From contig DATJBF010000017.1 in assembly GCA_035515475.1 (NCBI GenBank), positions 1 to 50,500 on the forward strand: a DNA stretch of 50,500 nt. Reading direction: 5' to 3'. Shown one piece after another: positions 47,139-50,500 of this stretch (position 1 is its first letter; the number at the start of each line of letters is the position of its first letter). A program made the position numbers and the translations under genes. Source of the stretch: DATJBF01 sp035515475 (GTDB lineage: Bacteria; Verrucomicrobiota; Verrucomicrobiia; Palsa-1439). The notes under the pieces were generated by a model. The model saw only the letters and a list, made by a program, of their open reading frames with translations, did not search any database and was not told the DNA's origin.

Positions 47139-47540
47139 GCAAAAGTTTCACCCACCATCCGTACGTGGCAGAATACCGTTTGCCCACGCAGATTCAACTG
47201 CCAATAGTTGAAAACTCTTGGCCTCCTCGGAACTCGTCACCACACCCCTTTCTTCCGATTGTGATGGGAAGAGAGACGGGTCAGAACATGAGTGTCACAT
47301 AAGCCACTCGTTTGTCTGAAGTTCATTGGGACCTAGTCCGACGCTCCGCTTCTCCATCGGTCGCGTTGGCATTAGACTTGGTGGCTTCAGGGTCAGCTCC
47401 GTCTTCTGGTTTCTGGTGTCATCGTTAACTCGCAATTGTGTCAGGCGATGCCAACGGACGGGATTGGCGGGAACGGCTCATTCGCAAACTCGCTTCGGAT
47501 GGTCTTGTAGCGTGGAGGGAGAGGAGAGTCAAGGGTAGAC
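47139..47540. other. Gene-free spacer, possible transposase N-terminal scrap
   Basis: No supported gene. A stretch near 47447-47540 translates in one frame as a helical basic peptide (DWRERLIRKLASDGLVAWRE) that ends in the heptamer array. It could be a remnant of the N-terminus of the broken transposase that follows, but the match is only suggestive. Confidence 0.35.
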
Positions 47541-47591
47541 GGCAGCTATCAGTCTTCAGCTAGGAAGGGGGCTATCAGCTTTCAGCGGTCG
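47541..47591. repeat. Family A heptamers before the transposase remnant
   Basis: CTATCAG, TCTTCAG and a second group CTATCAG, CTTTCAG, CGGTCGG lie directly before the first intact codons of the transposase remnant. Confidence 0.7.
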
Positions 47592-48346
47592 GTGGCGGAA
47601 GGAACCCGTGGTGAGATTCTGCGCGAGCGGCAGGCGGAGCAACGGCGCATTCATTGGCAGATCCCCGGAGCCGTCTGGTCGATGGATCCCACCGAGTTGA
47701 CGTTGCCGTGTGATGATCAGTGCCGGAAACTGCGCCTGCTGCCGGTGATGGACTTGGCATCACGGTACAAGTTCGCGCCGTGGGCGGGAGAACATCTCAC
47801 GGGAGAACAAGTCGCCGCGCACCTCGACGAGTTGTTCCGCCGGCATGGTCCGCCCTTGGTCCTGAAGCGCGACAATGGCAGCAATCTCAATGACGAAGCG
47901 GTCAATGAACTGCTGAGCCGGTGGCTGGTGATTCCGTTGAACTCGCCGCCCCATTACCCGCCTTACAACGGCGGCATGGAACGCGCCCAACGGGAACTCA
48001 AAACTGCCCTGCGTCCGCAGTTGCTGGCCAACCCCAGTCACCACCCGGCAGGACTGGCCCGGCTCACCGTGCTGAACTCAATCACCGGCCCCGCCGCTGT
48101 CGGCGGCGCCACACCGCTTGCGAACAATTCGCAGGTGCCAAATACAACCTCCGCGGCTATACTCACCGCCGCCGAAAGGAGTTCTTTGAACAGATTGGCG
48201 AACTGGCCATGACGCTCATGCTGGAACAGCCCGTTCGCACCCAAGGTTGCACCGACGCCGCCTGGCGTCGGGCAGTGGAAACCTGGTTACAACAACACGA
48301 GATCATCACGATCTCCGAACCCAAAAGTGTTACCCAGTTTCCATGA
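47592..48346 (+). pseudogene. DDE integrase/transposase remnant, frameshifted
   Basis: The first frame carries rve-type catalytic blocks: WSMDPTEL (first Asp), FRRHGPPLVLKRDNGSNLN (second Asp) and YPPYNGGMERAQRELK (Glu). Near 48050-48075 the reading shifts by one base to the frame giving ELNHRPRRCRRRHTACEQFA and GAKYNLRGYTHRRRKEFFEQ, the expected C-terminal continuation, which ends at 48346. The N-terminal DNA-binding domain is missing; the homology begins at the edge of a heptamer array. It is therefore an inactive insertion-sequence remnant, of the IS481/IS3 integrase-core type at most. No inverted ends were identified. Confidence 0.75.
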
Positions 48347-48506
48347 ATCTCGGTCTTACAAATTGGTTGGCCCTACACAAATTAGGACACTACCGAGGAA
48401 TCATGCGGCTGGCTGCCAAGGCGCACGTCGTTGTGTTTCGAGGACGCCAACGGTTCGTGATTTCTTGAGCAGAGCCGCGACGCAATTGTCCAAACGAGGG
48501 TATCGC

Positions 48507-50150
48507 ATGAATACGTTCCTGGTTTACGTTGGCGACGACAACTTCTGCCGGGTGCTTCCGGAGGAATTGGACCGGTCAAGGTCTGACGATGGGCGGGTCA
48601 AAGTGATGGCGTTTCCGCCCCTGGGCATCCAGACGCTCGCGCCGGTGCTGCGCCAACGGGGACATCGTGTGCGGATGTTTGACACGTGCCACCCGCAGAT
48701 GAAGGCGGAGCACATCGCCCGGGTGGTTGCCCAAGAGCCACCCGACGTGATTGCGCTCTCGTTTCTATCGACGACCACCTACCCGGCTGCCAAACGCATG
48801 GCCCGGCGATTCAAGGCGGAGGCCCCGAAGATCCCGATCATCGTGGGCGGACCATTTGCCACATTGAATGCGGATCGCATTCTCGGGGACTGCCCGGACA
48901 TCGACTGCGTGGGCGTCGGCGAGGGCGAAGAGTTGCTGCCGGATTACCTGGACCACCTCGATCATCCGGGTTCTGTGGCGGGTCTGGTCTGGCGTGAGGG
49001 AGAAAGAATCGTCCGGAACGCCCCGCGTCCACTCCTCGACGACCTGGACCGGTTTCCGTATCCCGACCGGACCAGTCTGCCGATCGATTATATCGAGTCC
49101 CTGCCGCTGGATGTCCCGGCGGTGCTTTCGTTGGATAAGTTCTGCACGGTGCAAACGTCGCGCGGCTGCCCGTACTCCTGCATCTACTGCGATATCCCGG
49201 CCCTCGGGCGGGGGCGGTGGCGGAGCCGTTCGCCGGAGCACGTCCTGAGAGAACTACAGGCACTGAACGATGTGGGCTATCGCTCGATTTACCTGACCGA
49301 TGACCATTTTCTCATCAACCGCCAGCGCATTGAAAAAATCTGCCGTGGCATCATCCAACGCAAGCTGGAGTTTCATTGGGGCTGCGAAGGCCGGGTGGAT
49401 TCGGTCGGAATCGAGGAGTTGCCGGTCCTGCGCGAGGCCGGTTGCAATTTCCTGGCGTTTGGCGTGGAAGCCGGCACGCAGAAAGTGCTGGACCGGCTCA
49501 GGAAGAAGCAGACTCCCGCCCAGGTCGAGCACGCGGTCAGGGAAGCGAAACGCCAGGGGATCGAAAGGGTCCATGGATTCTTCGTCGTCGGCTCGCCCGA
49601 CGAAACCGAGGAGGATATTGTTGAGAGCTTCCGGTTTGCCGCCCGGTTGAAGCTGGACACTTTTTGTTTCAATCGGTTGTGCGCCTACCGCGGGACGCCG
49701 CTCTGGCAGGAGTACGTGGCGCGCGGGATCATTGACGACGAGCGGGATTGGCACAAGTGGTTCAAGTGCTCGGATATCGATCCCTCCGTTCTGCCCAGTC
49801 CGGTGGTGAACCAACTGCGGGCGAAAGGATATGGTTTGCTGTTCCTCCACCGGATCTTCAAGCGTCCGATCCGAACCTGGAAGCTGCTGCGCACCTTCGG
49901 CCGCCATATGAAGACGTCCGACATCCTCAAATTGCTCGCCAGTCCTTTTCACCGACGGACGTTGACGCGAAATCCCGAACTCCCGGCCCGGATGATGGAG
50001 GCCGGACTCGAGGAGCCGGACCGTCGAACCGTTTCCGCCCCGGGCTGGCCGCAACGCCGGGTCGCCCATGCAATGCTGAACCTGGAAACCGTATCGCCTG
50101 CCGAAGATAAGGACTCGTGCGCGCGAAGTGTCGGTTGGGACACCGAATGA
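48507..50150 (+). CDS. B12-binding radical SAM protein
   Basis: A 547-residue protein from the ATG at 48507, with GAGGG upstream. Residues 1 to about 190 form a cobalamin-binding-like domain (PPLGIQTLAPVLRQRGHRVRMFD, IIVGGPFATLNADRIL, VGVGEGEELLPDYL). The radical SAM domain has the 4Fe-4S motif Cys221-x3-Cys225-x2-Cys228 (SRGCPYSCIYCD), then YLTDDHF and FGVEAGTQKVLDRLRKKQT. Relatives carry out methylations or rearrangements in lipid and natural-product pathways. The substrate is not evident. The stop overlaps the start of a second protein of the same type by ATGA, so the two probably act in one pathway. Confidence 0.9.
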   Translation: MNTFLVYVGDDNFCRVLPEELDRSRSDDGRVKVMAFPPLGIQTLAPVLRQRGHRVRMFDTCHPQMKAEHIARVVAQEPPDVIALSFLSTTTYPAAKRMARRFKAEAPKIPIIVGGPFATLNADRILGDCPDIDCVGVGEGEELLPDYLDHLDHPGSVAGLVWREGERIVRNAPRPLLDDLDRFPYPDRTSLPIDYIESLPLDVPAVLSLDKFCTVQTSRGCPYSCIYCDIPALGRGRWRSRSPEHVLRELQALNDVGYRSIYLTDDHFLINRQRIEKICRGIIQRKLEFHWGCEGRVDSVGIEELPVLREAGCNFLAFGVEAGTQKVLDRLRKKQTPAQVEHAVREAKRQGIERVHGFFVVGSPDETEEDIVESFRFAARLKLDTFCFNRLCAYRGTPLWQEYVARGIIDDERDWHKWFKCSDIDPSVLPSPVVNQLRAKGYGLLFLHRIFKRPIRTWKLLRTFGRHMKTSDILKLLASPFHRRTLTRNPELPARMMEAGLEEPDRRTVSAPGWPQRRVAHAMLNLETVSPAEDKDSCARSVGWDTE

Positions 50151-50500
50151 AGGTATTGCTGCTCTACCCGGAGTTTCCGGACACGTTTTGGAGTTTCAAG
50201 CACGCCTTGAAATTCATCCGCAAGAAGGCGTCGTTGCCGCCGTTGGGACTGCTCACCGTGGCCGCGATGTTGCCGTCGGAATGGGAGAAGCGTCTGGTGG
50301 ATGTGAACGTGCGGAAGCTGCGGGAACAGGACCTGGCGTGGGCCAACGTCGTGTTCATCAGCGGGATGATCGCCCAGCGGGACTCGGCGCACGAGTTGAT
50401 CGCGCGTTGCCACGCCGCGGGCAAAACAATCGTGGCGGGCGGGCCGCTGTTCACCATCGAACACGATCAATTTCCCGCCGTTGACCATTTCGTGTTGAAT
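50147..50500 (+). CDS. B12-binding radical SAM protein, N-terminal part (cut by window)
   Basis: An open frame of 118 codons from the ATG at 50147 to the right edge. It begins MKVLLLYPEFPDTFWSFKHA and continues with SLPPLGLLTVAAMLP, WANVVFISGMIAQRDSAHELI and IVAGGPLFT. This is the cobalamin-binding domain typical of the DUF4070-type radical SAM group, which includes hopanoid-modifying enzymes. The radical SAM core lies outside the window. It is translationally coupled to the preceding gene. Confidence 0.82.
   Translation, partial: MKVLLLYPEFPDTFWSFKHALKFIRKKASLPPLGLLTVAAMLPSEWEKRLVDVNVRKLREQDLAWANVVFISGMIAQRDSAHELIARCHAAGKTIVAGGPLFTIEHDQFPAVDHFVLN

Overview
The window looks like chromosomal DNA of a high-GC member of Verrucomicrobiota, probably of the Pedosphaerales/Limisphaerales type. 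The evidence is indirect. The 38656-41847 protein ends in the DSDGDGIPDAW / DADGDGVSNLKEYLAGTDPT calcium-repeat tail that I associate with this group. The small unknown protein at 42857-43252 belongs to a family I recall from Verrucomicrobia and Planctomycetes. Many short dispersed repeats of kinds common in these genomes are present. No rRNA, tRNA or CRISPR array was seen.

Layout. (1) 1-4517, minus strand: an MFS transporter followed by two tandem TMTC-like membrane-TPR proteins, the second cut by the window edge. (2) 4652-7034: trmL, then a methyltransferase ending in an attC-like site, then an SDR oxidoreductase. (3) 16186-7242, minus strand: a housekeeping operon in the order S23 four-helix-bundle ORF, uvrB, nadC, GNAT, birA, coaX, trpA, manC, ruvX, truA, with several 4-base start/stop overlaps. 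(4) 16495-18149: an alpha/beta hydrolase and a HisJ-type PHP phosphatase, divergent. (5) 18286-34222: a 16-kb signalling island of eleven two-component proteins: two stand-alone kinases, two hybrid kinases, four single-receiver regulators and three tandem REC-Hpt-like-REC proteins. Two small paralogous unknown proteins are interleaved with them. (6) 38162-34263, minus strand: ileS, a DksA/TraR-like protein and lspA. (7) 38221-48346: an accessory region with repeat clusters, a secreted RCC1/lipase-like/calcium-repeat protein, a 21-base repeat array coding for heptads, a conserved small unknown gene, an orphan antitoxin-like gene, a two-gene restriction-modification pair of apparently lower GC, and a broken transposase. 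(8) 48507 to the end: two overlapping B12-binding radical SAM genes, the second cut by the window edge.

The strongest unusual signal concerns small repeats. Five families of imperfect 7- or 8-base iterations, plus several hairpin repeats, recur throughout. Many sit exactly at the 3' ends of genes and supply the stop codon (coaX, manC, ruvX, uvrB, S23), and others lie in frame inside genes (both TMTC-like genes, manC, coaX). At 15767-16315 a four-helix-bundle (S23/Avd-fold family) gene is flanked by oppositely oriented heptamer arrays and then by direct copies of the first ~50 bases of uvrB. This looks like a small mobile element that inserted at the start of uvrB, duplicated its start, and left a 39-codon uvrB leader ORF ending 5 bases before the S23 gene. 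I regard this as the best candidate for an undescribed system here.
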